From Streptomyces spinoverrucosus (GTDB lineage: Bacteria; Actinomycetota; Actinomycetes; Streptomycetales; Streptomycetaceae), in the NCBI RefSeq assembly GCF_015712165.1, contig NZ_JADPZX010000001.1, positions 2,914,001 to 2,978,000 on the forward strand: DNA of 64,000 bases. Reading direction: 5' to 3'. A program made the translations under genes and the position numbers. Each line of letters begins with the position of its first letter. The first letter of the stretch is position 1. The notes beneath the pieces are model-generated. The model saw nothing but the letters and a program-made list of their open reading frames with translations, was not told the DNA's origin and did not search any database. Positions 17,629-25,662 of the stretch are shown in pieces.

Positions 17629-18062
17629 GTCGGCGGTGTCCAGAACGATGCGGAAGCGGGGAGCTGCGGACCGCAGCCGGATCACGGCTTCCCCGGCCTG
17701 CCGCAGCGGCATGCGCGCGATCACGGGCCGTACGCCAACCGCCCGCGCGGATACCGGCCTTGCGCACGGCGTTGAAGGTCGTCACGCCCGCGCAGCCGAA
17801 CGGGGCGGCGTCGAAGAGGTCGAGCTCGTCGGGGATGCGTGCGAGCGCATCGGCGGCACGGTGATGCTCCGGGCCCAGCCGCCGGGGTAGGACAGGCCGG
17901 GTGCCTTGCGTTCGGGGCAGTGGACGACGTCGCCCACCCGGCAGAACGCGCAGTGCCCGCAGCTGCCGCCGAGCCAGCCGACGGCCGCACGGTCCCCGAC
18001 CGACCAGCCCTCGACCCGGTCGCCGATCTCGGCGATGACACCGGCGATCGGCGGCCCCGCTC
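17629..18062 (-). pseudogene. Zinc alcohol dehydrogenase remnant with internal deletion and frameshift
   Basis: Three pieces in order on the minus strand. First AGVIAEIGDRVEGWSVGDR followed by CGHCAFCRVGDVVHC (structural zinc site). Then, in another frame, RIPDELDLFDAAPFGCAGVT. Then MPLRQAGEAVIRL and APRFRIVLDTA, the family's C-terminal end. The whole NAD-binding Rossmann domain is missing between the last two pieces, and the N-terminus before the GHE motif is gone. It cannot make a working enzyme. Confidence 0.75.
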
Positions 18063-18222
18063 CAAGCTCACCTCGCCCGACGTGCCCCACCGGCCACTGA
18101 CGAACGAGGGCCGCAAGGTGCAGATCTCCTTCGAAGCGGTCTGGAGCCCCGACTCCCCGCTCGGCGCGCACCTCCGCCACCTCGCCGACACCCTCGCAGC
18201 AGCCGCCCGCCCCTGGCCATAG
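18063..18222 (+). other. Unidentified C-terminal coding fragment
   Basis: A plus-strand frame ends LTNEGRKVQISFEAVWSPDS, PLGAHLRHLADTLAAAARPW and a stop. It abuts the truncated end of the dehydrogenase remnant, marking a recombination point near 18063. No family recognised. Confidence 0.35.
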
Positions 18223-18306
18223 CCAGCGGCAACGCTTGGTCTCCAGGAACCGCGATGGCGTACCGGAGGTCGTCGACGGTCGGCAGGTGACAATTCCCGC
18301 AGCCGC

Positions 18307-18470
18307 TCACACACGTCGTGCAGCCGGCGAACACAACCCTGCGTTGAGCAGCATCCTGACGGCAGCGGTGGCTGCGGCGGTGGCCAGCGACATCCACGAC
18401 GGCTCGGCGGCGAGCCGAATCAGTCCCGCAGCCAGCAGGAAGTCGGTCAGCAGAGCGATCGTGGGCTGGA
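18307..18470 (-). pseudogene. DUF1622-like membrane protein fragment
   Basis: About 50 residues: TIALLTDFLLAAGLIRLAAE then PSWMSLATAAATAAVRMLLN. This matches the C-terminal part of DUF1622 small membrane proteins. The N-terminal membrane segment is absent. Confidence 0.5.
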
Positions 18471-18649
18471 CGCGGCGCAGGCGGAGAACGCCACCGTCGT
18501 CACCGCCGCCGCGCTCATCATGGGGCTGGTAGAAGGATCTGGTCGGCCCCGGCCCGATCATGAGCGGAGCCGCTGGCCCGGCGCATCCCGGCCGACGTGG
18601 ACAACGCCCAATCAGCGGCGCCCTCGACATCGCCGTGGTCGGCCTTGGT

Positions 18650-18800
18650 TCCCGGCAAGTGCCCCCACGCCGGAGAACACCACGTTGCCGGTCATGTTGG
18701 CGACGAAGACATGGCCGAGGACCAGGTAGCTGAACGCGTCGACCAGGCCGGTGACCACGGTGAGCGCGAGCATCAGCGGGGGTAGTGGACCGTGCCGGTC
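18650..18800 (-). pseudogene. DUF1275 (YoaK-like) membrane protein fragment
   Basis: About 50 residues: LMLALTVVTGLVDAFSYLVL, GHVFVANMTGNVVF, SGVGALAG. This is the conserved first transmembrane pair of DUF1275 proteins, which are normally ~230 residues. The frame then runs into unrelated sequence. Confidence 0.65.
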
Positions 18801-18892
18801 CGCCGGGTCGGGGACTACGGTCGTCCACGCGTCACGAACGACAGGGCCCAGCACGTCGAGGAACGCGGCGGCGGCTGGCCTGGGGGGCCGTA

Positions 18893-19101
18893 TCGCGCAG
18901 AGGGCCCGGGCCCACCGCGGACTCGTCCTGCATCTGGTCGTGCTTCTGGGGATGGCCATGGGCGGCCTCGTCGGCGCCGTATCGGCCCTGCACGGCAGCC
19001 CGGCCCTGCCACTGCTGTTGGCCTTCGTGGTCCTCGCGGGCGGTACGGTCGCCGCCTTCGCCCTGACCCGATCCGATGCCGACTGGACCAGCCCGCTGTG
19101 A
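18893..19101 (+). pseudogene. Membrane protein C-terminal fragment
   Basis: A plus-strand frame with two hydrophobic helices (GLVLHLVVLLGMAMGGLVGA; ALPLLLAFVVLAGGTVAAFA) ending TRSDADWTSPL. No upstream start fits; the preceding sequence is antisense to the DUF1275 fragment. Probably a gene remnant. Confidence 0.4.
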
Positions 19102-19217
19102 TCAGCGGCCTCGCCCCGGGATCAGCCGCAGGGCTCCCGTGATCGCCCGGAACATCGAATCCGCAGGCTCCCTCATCCCGTAGCCCCAACTCCCATGCCT
19201 TGCCCGCCATCCGCCGC

Positions 19218-20636
19218 TCACAGCGGCCAAGCAGTCAGCAAATCGCCGGGGCCGTAGGCGGCGTCGAGCCCCGTGCAGTCGACGCCGCTGCGCGAGACCG
19301 CCACGACTGGAGCCGGTTCGTCGGTGAGGGCGGCCCGGTGCCGGTGAAGAGCCGCCAGGTCGTGCCGGTCGAAGGGCGACTGCTCGAACCACTTGATGGA
19401 GCCGACGAAGAGCAGTTCCTTGGCAATGGGGGCGCGGTCCGCCCCGACGATGTCGATCTCGACGTTGTCGGTACGGGTCCAGTAGCCGCCCACTGCGGGG
19501 GCCGCGGGGAGCAGGTCGTCGGGCAGTATCCGGGCGAGCGCCTCGCGCAGGAGCGGCTCGATCGCCCGGCCGCGCCAGCTGGTCCAGCTCTCCCGGACCC
19601 GCGCCAACGTCAGATCACCCCGCCCCCGCTCGATCTCGTCCATGGAGGGGCCGAGCAGGTGCAGCCAGAACCGCAGGTAGGGATCTGCCACCCGGTAGCG
19701 GCGGTCCTTCGACGGGCGTAGCGACACGGGCAGCTCCGCGGCGACGATCCGCTTGTCCGTGAGCAGCTCCAGGGCTCGCTGCAGCGGCGTGGCCCCGATC
19801 CCGCCGGCCGCACGGGCGATGTTGGTGAAGGTACGCTCGCCGCTGCCGATGGCCGCCAGCACCGTACGCGCCTGAGCCTGCGGGGGGAATTCGGCAGCCA
19901 GTGAGCGCTCGGCCGACACCAGCAGCGCCGAGACCGGATCACTCAACGCCTCACCGAGGAAGTCCCACAGCCCCGCGCCGCGCGGCCACTCCGCGCAGAT
20001 CAGCGGCAGCCCGCCGGTGACCAGCGCGGCGTCGAAGGCGTCGGCCGGATCCAGTGCCAGCATCCGCCCCACCTCGGCGGGGTTCAGCGGCCCGAGCACC
20101 ATCTCCCGGCCGCGCTGGTGGAAGGGGCGTCCGTAGCTGTTCAGCGCCTCCATCATCGACAGATCGGAGCCGATCAGGATCAGCAGGACCGGCTTGGTCT
20201 CCAGCACTCGATCCCAGGCCCGCTGCAGCATCCCCTCGAAGGCCCCGCCGGCATCCATCAGGTACGGCACCTCATCGATGACCAGCACGCTCGCCCGGTC
20301 CGTGGGGAGCGCCGCAGCCAGCACATCGAACGCGGTGTCCCAGCTCTCCGGCCGCGCGGCGGCCACCAGCTGCGCCAGCGGCAGCGTCGACACCTGGGCG
20401 TCCCGGGCGAGCCGCGCCAGATCATCCCGAGGTGACGCGCCCGTGGCCGCGTAGAACAAGAACGGGGCTCCGGAGCGCTCCGCAAACCGCTCGACCAGTC
20501 GCGACTTGCCCACCCGGCGCCGCCCACGCAACATCACGCACCGGCCGGGGCGCTCTCCGCCGACTCCGGTCGCCACTTTCCGCAGCTCGCGCTCCAACGT
20601 CGCCAGCTCCTGCCGGCGGCCCACGAAATCGACCAC
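19218..20636 (-). CDS. AAA-family ATPase with DUF234-like C-terminal domain
   Basis: 472 residues from GTG 20636, nine bases after GGAGG; the TTG three codons earlier touches the ribosome-binding site and is unlikely. Walker A GRRRVGKS (~38-45), Walker B VLVIDEVPYL (~118), a sensor stretch LILIGSDLSMMEAL, a winged-helix region (ERTFTNIARAAGGIGATPLQ), and a C-terminal nuclease-like fold with VEIDIVG...LLFVGSIKWFE. In DUF234 relatives the last motif is GExKW; here Glu is replaced, so nuclease activity is doubtful. Often found near mobile elements; cellular role unknown. Confidence 0.85.
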   Translation of the reverse strand: MVDFVGRRQELATLERELRKVATGVGGERPGRCVMLRGRRRVGKSRLVERFAERSGAPFLFYAATGASPRDDLARLARDAQVSTLPLAQLVAAARPESWDTAFDVLAAALPTDRASVLVIDEVPYLMDAGGAFEGMLQRAWDRVLETKPVLLILIGSDLSMMEALNSYGRPFHQRGREMVLGPLNPAEVGRMLALDPADAFDAALVTGGLPLICAEWPRGAGLWDFLGEALSDPVSALLVSAERSLAAEFPPQAQARTVLAAIGSGERTFTNIARAAGGIGATPLQRALELLTDKRIVAAELPVSLRPSKDRRYRVADPYLRFWLHLLGPSMDEIERGRGDLTLARVRESWTSWRGRAIEPLLREALARILPDDLLPAAPAVGGYWTRTDNVEIDIVGADRAPIAKELLFVGSIKWFEQSPFDRHDLAALHRHRAALTDEPAPVVAVSRSGVDCTGLDAAYGPGDLLTAWPL

Positions 20637-20700
20637 GTCTGCCAACCTCCACGCATGAGACTAACAGCAACGTTAGTAACATGCGTGTTAGCTCGACGCC

Positions 20701-20829
20701 GGAGGCGCCATCGCCGTGACCATGGCAGCCGGCCTCGGCGCCATCATCTGGACCTCGACCCCGGACGACATCCGCACCCTCATCGACGCCCAGGACATCA
20801 AACCCACGCCTGTCATCCGCACCGTCTGA
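20701..20829 (+). pseudogene. Duplicated 3' end of a PIN-domain toxin gene
   Basis: About 125 bases nearly identical to the last third of the intact PIN toxin gene at 25659-26051 (both encode IIWTS.PDDIRTLIDAQDIK and end VIRTV, here with TGA instead of TAG). No start and no antitoxin remain. A duplication or a recombination scar. Confidence 0.85.
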
Positions 20830-20929
20830 TCACCGACAGTCCCCGACGACCAGCCGTGCGCGCCTGCGCCCGCCTGTTGAGCGAGATGTCTCACGTCTCA
20901 ACTCTTCAACCAGGCGGGCCTCGTTGGTC

Positions 20930-21006
20930 ATCTATCCTGCCGCACGCGCTTGTTGAGTGGGCCACGATGCTCATCGCCACCCGGGAGGGTGACCGCCGCT
21001 GCAAGC
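20930..21006 (+). mobile_element. Transposase gene fragment
   Basis: A frame reading LPHALVEWATMLIATREGDR then RCK resembles the N-terminal region of IS5-family-type transposases common in Streptomyces. Nothing else of the transposase and no terminal inverted repeats are visible, so it is an insertion-sequence scar. Confidence 0.45.
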
Positions 21007-21020
21007 ACGGTGAAGATCAA

Positions 21021-21048
21021 GGGGCCCGACCCCGAAGAGTCGGACCCC
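21021..21048. terminator. Hairpin, possible terminator
   Basis: Two 10-base arms (21021-21030, 21039-21048) pair with a single G-U; the loop is 8 bases. It lies between mobile-element scars and the CPCC gene. Confidence 0.5.
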
Positions 21049-21099
21049 ATTTGACCTGCGCGTTTGCCAGATCGGCGACGTGGCCATGTCACCGGCCAG

Positions 21100-21114
21100 A
21101 CGTTGAAGCGGAAT
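21100..21114. repeat. 15-bp direct repeat, left copy
   Basis: ACGTTGAAGCGGAAT, identical to 23813-23827. The two copies bracket the CPCC/HEAT/DUF6000/toxin-antitoxin block. Confidence 0.7.
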
Positions 21115-21241
21115 GTCTGCGGGCTGATCCTGACCTGCGGCGGAGCCCCCTCCAGGGCTCTGACCTGGGCTTCTGGCCGGGTACCCCGGAGGCAGAGAAA
21201 CCCCATGGCACACCGGCGGGACCTGCCACGAGACTGCGCAG

Positions 21242-21619
21242 GTGAGCGACTCCTACCCCTGTCCCTGCCGCCGGCACCGTGTGCTGGGCACGATGCCCGG
21301 CTCGTACGAGATCCCCATCTGCTTCTGGGAGGACGACGGGGTCCAGTTTCGCTGGCCCACCATGGCCGGCGGGGCGAACAAGGTCTCCCTGATCGAGGCC
21401 CAGCGCAACTACCAGGACTTCGGCGCCTGCGACGGGCACGGCCGCCGGTACGTCCGCCCGCCCGCCGAGCACAAGCCACTCGACCCCGCCTGGCGCCCCA
21501 TCGATCTGGCGCGGGACTCCTTCGAAGACTGGGCGGCCGAGGACCGGGCCCCGTGGCCCGACGACCGCTCGGTGCTCTGCTGGCGGCTGCCCACTTTCTG
21601 GCGCCGGGACCACCCATGA
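21242..21619 (+). CDS. CPCC-family cysteine-rich protein with altered cysteines
   Basis: 125 residues. It has the CPCC layout YPCPC...GSYEI..CFWEDDGVQFRWP followed by GGANKVSLIEAQRNYQDFGA and PPAEHKPLDPAWRPIDL. In most relatives I know, the N-terminal motif is CPCCG and the next CPVCFWEDD, giving two zinc-knuckle pairs. Here these read CPCRR and PICFW, so one cysteine of each pair is lost and metal binding is doubtful. GTG start; its stop overlaps the ATG of the HEAT-repeat gene (ATGA), so the two are translationally coupled. Function unknown. Confidence 0.75.
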   Translation: MSDSYPCPCRRHRVLGTMPGSYEIPICFWEDDGVQFRWPTMAGGANKVSLIEAQRNYQDFGACDGHGRRYVRPPAEHKPLDPAWRPIDLARDSFEDWAAEDRAPWPDDRSVLCWRLPTFWRRDHP

Positions 21620-22347
21620 CCACCCACATCGAGAGACTCATCCAGCAGCTCGACGACTCGACCGGCCCGTCGTACGACGCCCGCGCGGAACTGATCGGCA
21701 TCGGCTCCCACGCCACCCCCGCCCTCATCGACGGACTGCCCTCCCTCGGCGGCTTCGGGCAGCTGACCGCCATCGAGGTCTTCGAAGAGGTGGCGGACCC
21801 ACGCTGCGGCCCCGCCCTGATCGCCCTCCTGGGCAGCGACGACCCCACCGTCCGCGAATGGGCGGCCATGGCCCTGGCGCGCCTGGAGATCGACGGCGCG
21901 GTCGAGCCCCTGCGCCGCGCCTACCGCGCCTGCCTGGAACGGGCGACACCACCGGACTGGAGCGAACCGGGCGGCATCCGCTGGGCCCTGACCGAACTCG
22001 GCGCCCGCCGCCCCGTCGTCCCGCCGCTCACCGCGCACCTACGCGCCACCGCTGCAGACGACGCCCCCGGCTGGCCCTCGACCCACTTCACCGAGATCAT
22101 CAACGACCTGGCCGACCACGCCCAGGTGATCCTCTACTCCCAGTTCTGGCGGGTGGACGCCAGCCGCACATACGGCATCTCCGGCACCGGCCTGGACTGG
22201 GAACTCGACTGGACCGCGCCCTGGGAGCACCTGGTCGAAGAGTCCCGCACCTGGTCCCTGCTGGAAGCCTCCGAAGCCCCCGCCGCCGACGACATCTTCG
22301 TCGCCCCCACCTGGATCGACCGCACCGACCTGTACCCGGAGAGGTGA
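21616..22347 (+). CDS. HEAT-repeat-like protein
   Basis: 243 residues. An N-terminal half of paired helices reads LIDGLPSLGGFGQLTAIEVF, PRCGPALIALLGSDDPTVRE and WAAMALARLEIDGAVEPLRR, typical HEAT/PBS-lyase-type repeats. The C-terminal ~120 residues are Trp-rich and end in DIFVAPTWIDRTDLYPER. No enzyme motif, no membrane segment. Coupled to the CPCC gene by ATGA and followed after 3 bases by the DUF6000 gene, so three genes probably form one operon. Confidence 0.75.
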   Translation: MTTHIERLIQQLDDSTGPSYDARAELIGIGSHATPALIDGLPSLGGFGQLTAIEVFEEVADPRCGPALIALLGSDDPTVREWAAMALARLEIDGAVEPLRRAYRACLERATPPDWSEPGGIRWALTELGARRPVVPPLTAHLRATAADDAPGWPSTHFTEIINDLADHAQVILYSQFWRVDASRTYGISGTGLDWELDWTAPWEHLVEESRTWSLLEASEAPAADDIFVAPTWIDRTDLYPER

Positions 22348-22350
22348 CCG

Positions 22351-22983
22351 ATGCCTTTCCAGCATCCCGAGGAGATCGGCTACGGCTACGTGATCGAGCG
22401 CTACGTGACGAGGAAGGACTCGGACCACCCGCGCTACCGCGAACTGAAAAGCGGTCGTGTCCTGCGGCCCGGGTGGCCACACGCCGAACGCTTCGCCTGT
22501 CACCTCATCGACGACGCGGCCACGATCACCGACGCCGAACTGGAGGCCCTCCTCGGCTACGAGTGGCGCTCACGCCTCACCGCCGCCTGGCTGATCGGCG
22601 TAGGCCGACGCGCCACGTTCCGCGAACGCATCAGCGACCTGCTCCTGGCCAGCGAGTTCTGCTTCTCCGGCAGCGCCTACTGCTTCGCCCTGGCCCGCTT
22701 CGGCACCCACGCGGACGCCGAGATCCTCACCGCCTACCTCGACCACTACCTCCCCCGCACCGACCTCCGCTACGACCAGCCCGCAGCCCTAGGTGCCCTC
22801 CTCCGCCTCGACGCCCACCTTGGCACCCACCATGCGGACCGCTTCACCCAGCCTGCCGGTCTCTGGGACCAGTGGGTCAATGCCCTGACCCACCTCCACG
22901 ACCACCCCGCTTACACCCTCGCCGAGCTTCGCCGTTGGACGGACCTCCAATGCGACTTCGCCAACGGGTGGACCCGTCCGTAG
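22351..22983 (+). CDS. DUF6000-like protein
   Basis: 210 residues. Recognised by TDAELEALLGYEWRSRLTAA, WLIGVGRRATFRERI, FSGSAYCFALARFGTHADAE and a dyad TAYLDHYLPRTDLRYDQ, a pattern of DUF6000 proteins. Helix-rich and HEAT-like; cytosolic. ATG 3 bases after the HEAT-protein stop. No catalytic motif is known for the family. Confidence 0.7.
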   Translation: MPFQHPEEIGYGYVIERYVTRKDSDHPRYRELKSGRVLRPGWPHAERFACHLIDDAATITDAELEALLGYEWRSRLTAAWLIGVGRRATFRERISDLLLASEFCFSGSAYCFALARFGTHADAEILTAYLDHYLPRTDLRYDQPAALGALLRLDAHLGTHHADRFTQPAGLWDQWVNALTHLHDHPAYTLAELRRWTDLQCDFANGWTRP

Positions 22984-23066
22984 CCGTAGCCACCCGGCTG
23001 CGGGCGGAGAGCGCTGCTTCAAGGGTCCACCTCCAGAGAGTTGCTACCACTGGCAGGATCGCCTCC

Positions 23067-23318
23067 ATGAGTGGTAGTAGAAAGTACTCGATCAGCCTGC
23101 CCGAGGAGCTCGCCGAGGCCGTACGCACCCATGTCGGCCCTGGCGGCTTCTCCGCCTATGTCGCCGAAGCCCTCGAACAGCGGGTCGCCATGGACAGGCT
23201 TCGGGAGATCGTCACCGACTTCGAGACGGACAATGACGAGCTCACGCGCGAGGAGGTCGAGGCCGCCCGCGCACTCTTGCGCCATGACCACCGGCAGGCC
23301 GGTGGGGCCGCCGCCTGA
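23067..23318 (+). CDS. Type II antitoxin, ribbon-helix-helix-like
   Basis: 83 residues. The N-terminus KYSISLPEELAEAVRTHV..FSAYVAEALEQ reads like a ribbon-helix-helix DNA-binding domain; the C-terminus (DNDELTREEVEAARALLRHD) is acidic and helical, as in toxin-neutralising tails. Its stop overlaps the next ATG (TGATG), so it is made in step with the PIN toxin. Expected to repress its own operon. Confidence 0.8.
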   Translation: MSGSRKYSISLPEELAEAVRTHVGPGGFSAYVAEALEQRVAMDRLREIVTDFETDNDELTREEVEAARALLRHDHRQAGGAAA

Positions 23319-23710
23319 TGCCCGGCACCCTGCTGCTCGACAGCGAAGGACTCTCCAAGCTCTACCGCAAGGACCGTACCGTGGTGTCTCTGGTGCAGGC
23401 GGCATCGGAGGAGGGCATCCGCGTGGCCACCAGTGCCATGACCACCCTTGAGGCCGATTACGAGCGGATCCACCCGGCCCGTATCAAGTGGATCCTCTCC
23501 CGCATCGACGTTCACGACGTCACCAAGGCGGTCACCGACGAAGCCGCCGCCCTCCTTCGCGCCCATCATCTCCACGGCCACAAGTACGCCATCGACGCCG
23601 CTCTAGCCGTCATTGCCCGCAACGCGCCCCGGCCGGTCACCGTCCTCACTTCCGCCCCCGAGGACCTGACACTCCTCTGCGGCCCCGCCGTAGAGGTCGT
23701 CAAGGTGTGA
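23318..23710 (+). CDS. PIN-domain toxin (VapC-like)
   Basis: 130 residues. The PIN pattern is present: LLLDSEGLSKLY (first acidic residue at ~8), SAMTTLEADYER (conserved Glu), and HKYAIDAALAVIA with Asp ~93. Family knowledge: an RNase that cuts specific RNAs until bound by its antitoxin. Paired with the antitoxin immediately upstream. A hairpin terminator follows at 23762. Confidence 0.8.
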   Translation: MPGTLLLDSEGLSKLYRKDRTVVSLVQAASEEGIRVATSAMTTLEADYERIHPARIKWILSRIDVHDVTKAVTDEAAALLRAHHLHGHKYAIDAALAVIARNAPRPVTVLTSAPEDLTLLCGPAVEVVKV

Positions 23711-23761
23711 CACGCACGCCGCGCCCCGAGCCGGGCGAGGACCCCAGGCGGACAGCGGACA

Positions 23762-23792
23762 GCGCCCGACCTGCCAACAAGCAGGCCGGGCG
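23762..23792 (+). terminator. Hairpin terminator after toxin-antitoxin operon
   Basis: Arms 23763-23774 and 23781-23792 pair with one mismatch; the loop is 6 bases. Confidence 0.65.
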
Positions 23793-23812
23793 TTCACTTG
23801 ACACGGAGTCAC

Positions 23813-23827
23813 ACGTTGAAGCGGAAT
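23813..23827. repeat. 15-bp direct repeat, right copy
   Basis: Identical to 21100-21114. It lies about 100 bp from the integrase 3' end. Confidence 0.7.
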
Positions 23828-23875
23828 ATCCAACGCAGCGCTCCCACCTGCGGAAACGTTTCCTCAGGCGAGGAT

Positions 23876-23924
23876 ATCCAGCACCGATCCAGCACGGGAG
23901 CGGTTCATCCTGCACATCCAGCAC
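23876..23924. repeat. Three ATCCAGCAC direct repeats beside the integrase
   Basis: Copies at 23876, 23887 and 23916, just beyond the integrase stop. Short direct repeats near an integrase can be arm-type binding sites; here this is inference. Confidence 0.55.
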
Positions 23925-23925
23925 G

Positions 23926-25182
23926 TCAAGCCGCGGAGACAGCCTCCTCCGAGCACTCGGTCGCAGGGCGCATGGCGTTCTGCATGATGTCCCGACAACG
24001 ATCCCATGCCTCGAGGACGAGGTGACCGTAGATGTCCACGGTGGTCTTAATCGACTTGTGGCCGAGCCAGCGTGAGACCTCGCGGATCGGTACGCCGTTC
24101 GCCAACGCGGTCGAGGCGAAGAAGTGCCGGAGACTGCCGGGCGAGTACTTGGCCTTACCGTCCGCATCGACCAGGCCGGCCGACACGCACGCCTTCCTGA
24201 AGTGGTAGCCGTAGGTGGAGGCGGTGGGCATCACGCCCTTGCCACGCTGGCGCGGGGCGAAGAAGACCTCCAGCCGATGTCGCCTGCCCCGCTGACCAGT
24301 GAAGGTCACGGGCACCGGCTCCCACCGCAACAGGTGGGCGTCGATCTCCTGCTCCACGAACGCGGCGGCCGGGACGTCCCGGTACTCACCCTCCGTCCGG
24401 TGCTTGAGCGGCACGAAGACCGTGTGGCAGTCATCGCGGTGAGCCTTGGCGCTGACCTGCCAGCGGATCCTGACGAAGCCGGACCGTCGGCACTCGACAG
24501 AGAAGGCCAGGGCCTCGCTGGGGCGCTGGCCCGTACCCGATTGAAGGTAGACCGCGAGTCGGTACTGCGGGGCGATGTGCTCCGCAATCAGATCGACCTC
24601 GCCCAGCGTGGGAATCTCGTCCTCGTCCACCGCGCACGGAGCCGCCCGGGATATCCGAACGCCACGCGCGGGATTGTCCGGGATGCGTTTATCGGCGACG
24701 GCCGCCTCCAGCATGGCGGCCACCATCACCATCCGGTCATTGACCGTGGAGACCGCCAGCCCCGCACCGGAGGCATGCACGTCCTTGGCGAACTCCTCGA
24801 AGTCGCGCCGCGCCAGCCCGGCCAGCGTCCTCCGTCCCAGGCGCGGCACGAGATGGTTACGGATGAACCCCTCGTAGCTGCGGCGCGTCGACTCACCGAC
24901 GACCCGCCGCTCCAGCCACTCCTCAGCCCAGACCCGCAACGGCACAAGCGCTTGCGCAGGATCGAAGCGAATGCCCGCCTTCTTGTCGTTCTCGACCTTG
25001 TCGGCGAAAGCGTCTGCACCATCCGAGCCCACCCGACGAGGAAACGACCTCTCCCGCTGACGCCCACGCCTACCGCCCGGTTCCCGGTACCGGACCGTCC
25101 ACCCATGCCGACACCGCGGACGATCACAGGGAAAGTTCCGGTCCCGGACATCCCTCTTGCACCTCTGAAAAACGCTCGCCAC
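23926..25182 (-). CDS. Tyrosine site-specific recombinase (phage/ICE-type integrase)
   Basis: 418 residues. A Cys-containing N-terminal stretch (CKRDVRD..CDRPRCRHGW), an SAM-like core-binding domain (~80-170), and a catalytic domain with Arg in GTGQRPSEAL (~219), Arg in PGSLRHFFAS (~350), WLGHKSIKTT and Tyr nucleophile in VDIYGHL (~381). In most relatives the second motif is HxLRH; here the first His position is Gly or Pro, though an active variant is possible. GTG start without a clear ribosome-binding site. It mobilises or once mobilised an integrative element; a second, broken copy lies at 26216. Confidence 0.9.
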   Translation of the reverse strand: MASVFQRCKRDVRDRNFPCDRPRCRHGWTVRYREPGGRRGRQRERSFPRRVGSDGADAFADKVENDKKAGIRFDPAQALVPLRVWAEEWLERRVVGESTRRSYEGFIRNHLVPRLGRRTLAGLARRDFEEFAKDVHASGAGLAVSTVNDRMVMVAAMLEAAVADKRIPDNPARGVRISRAAPCAVDEDEIPTLGEVDLIAEHIAPQYRLAVYLQSGTGQRPSEALAFSVECRRSGFVRIRWQVSAKAHRDDCHTVFVPLKHRTEGEYRDVPAAAFVEQEIDAHLLRWEPVPVTFTGQRGRRHRLEVFFAPRQRGKGVMPTASTYGYHFRKACVSAGLVDADGKAKYSPGSLRHFFASTALANGVPIREVSRWLGHKSIKTTVDIYGHLVLEAWDRCRDIMQNAMRPATECSEEAVSAA

Positions 25183-25372
25183 CCAAGCCCCGATCCGCCG
25201 CCTGGCCCGTGCTCGAAACCGTGCACCGCTACGTCACGGCCGAGCAAGATATTCAGAACCAATCCGCTCTTTCCGGCGAATCTGGACTCAGCCTTAGCCG
25301 CAGCCCCGCGGGCCACCGAGTCGGCGAAGCCCTCAGCGCTCGTCGGTGTGATCCGTACATCAGCGTCGAAAG
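25183..25372 (-). other. Integrase upstream region with degenerate reading frame
   Basis: A minus-strand frame from ATG 25376 reads MAFDADVRITPTSAEGFADS, then ARGAAAKAESRFAGKSGLVL. The opening looks like genuine protein, in the place where an excisionase or regulator often precedes an integrase, but the frame runs on into the integrase in a different phase. Probably a decayed small gene. Confidence 0.3.
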
Positions 25373-25388
25373 CCATACCGCGCTATGG
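25373..25388. promoter_or_regulatory. Candidate toxin-antitoxin operator
   Basis: CCATACCGCGCTATGG is a dyad (CCATA-6-TATGG) ending 7 bases before the antitoxin start, where self-repression by the antitoxin would be expected. Confidence 0.5.
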
Positions 25389-25395
25389 TTGATGT

Positions 25396-25662
25396 ATGGC
25401 AACCAAGAAGGTGACTATCACTCTCGACGAAGCCCTGGTCGAAGCCCTGGCCGGAGCCGCCGAGGAAGAAGGCATCCCGCTCTCCCGCCTCGTCGCCGGA
25501 GCAGCCGAACGCGAGCTGCGCCTGCGGGCCGGCCGGGCCGTCATCCAGGAGTGGCAGGCAGAACACGGCGCCTTCACCCCCGAAGAGCTCGCCGCCGCCC
25601 GCGCGGACCTCGCCGCTGCCGACGCCGAGTACCTCAGCGGTTCGGGAGTCTCGGCCGCGTGA
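25396..25662 (+). CDS. Type II antitoxin, ribbon-helix-helix-like
   Basis: 88 residues. KKVTITLDEALVEALAGAAE, then PLSRLVAGAAERELRLRAG, reads as a ribbon-helix-helix domain; the tail (FTPEELAAARADLAAADAEY) is the toxin-binding type. ATG start; its stop overlaps the GTG of the PIN toxin (GTGA). A palindrome just upstream is a likely operator. Confidence 0.82.
   Translation: MATKKVTITLDEALVEALAGAAEEEGIPLSRLVAGAAERELRLRAGRAVIQEWQAEHGAFTPEELAAARADLAAADAEYLSGSGVSAA

Noticed and set aside
21858..23066. N-terminal extension of the antitoxin frame
   Set aside because: It overlaps the HEAT and DUF6000 genes in another frame; the real start is the ATG at 23067.
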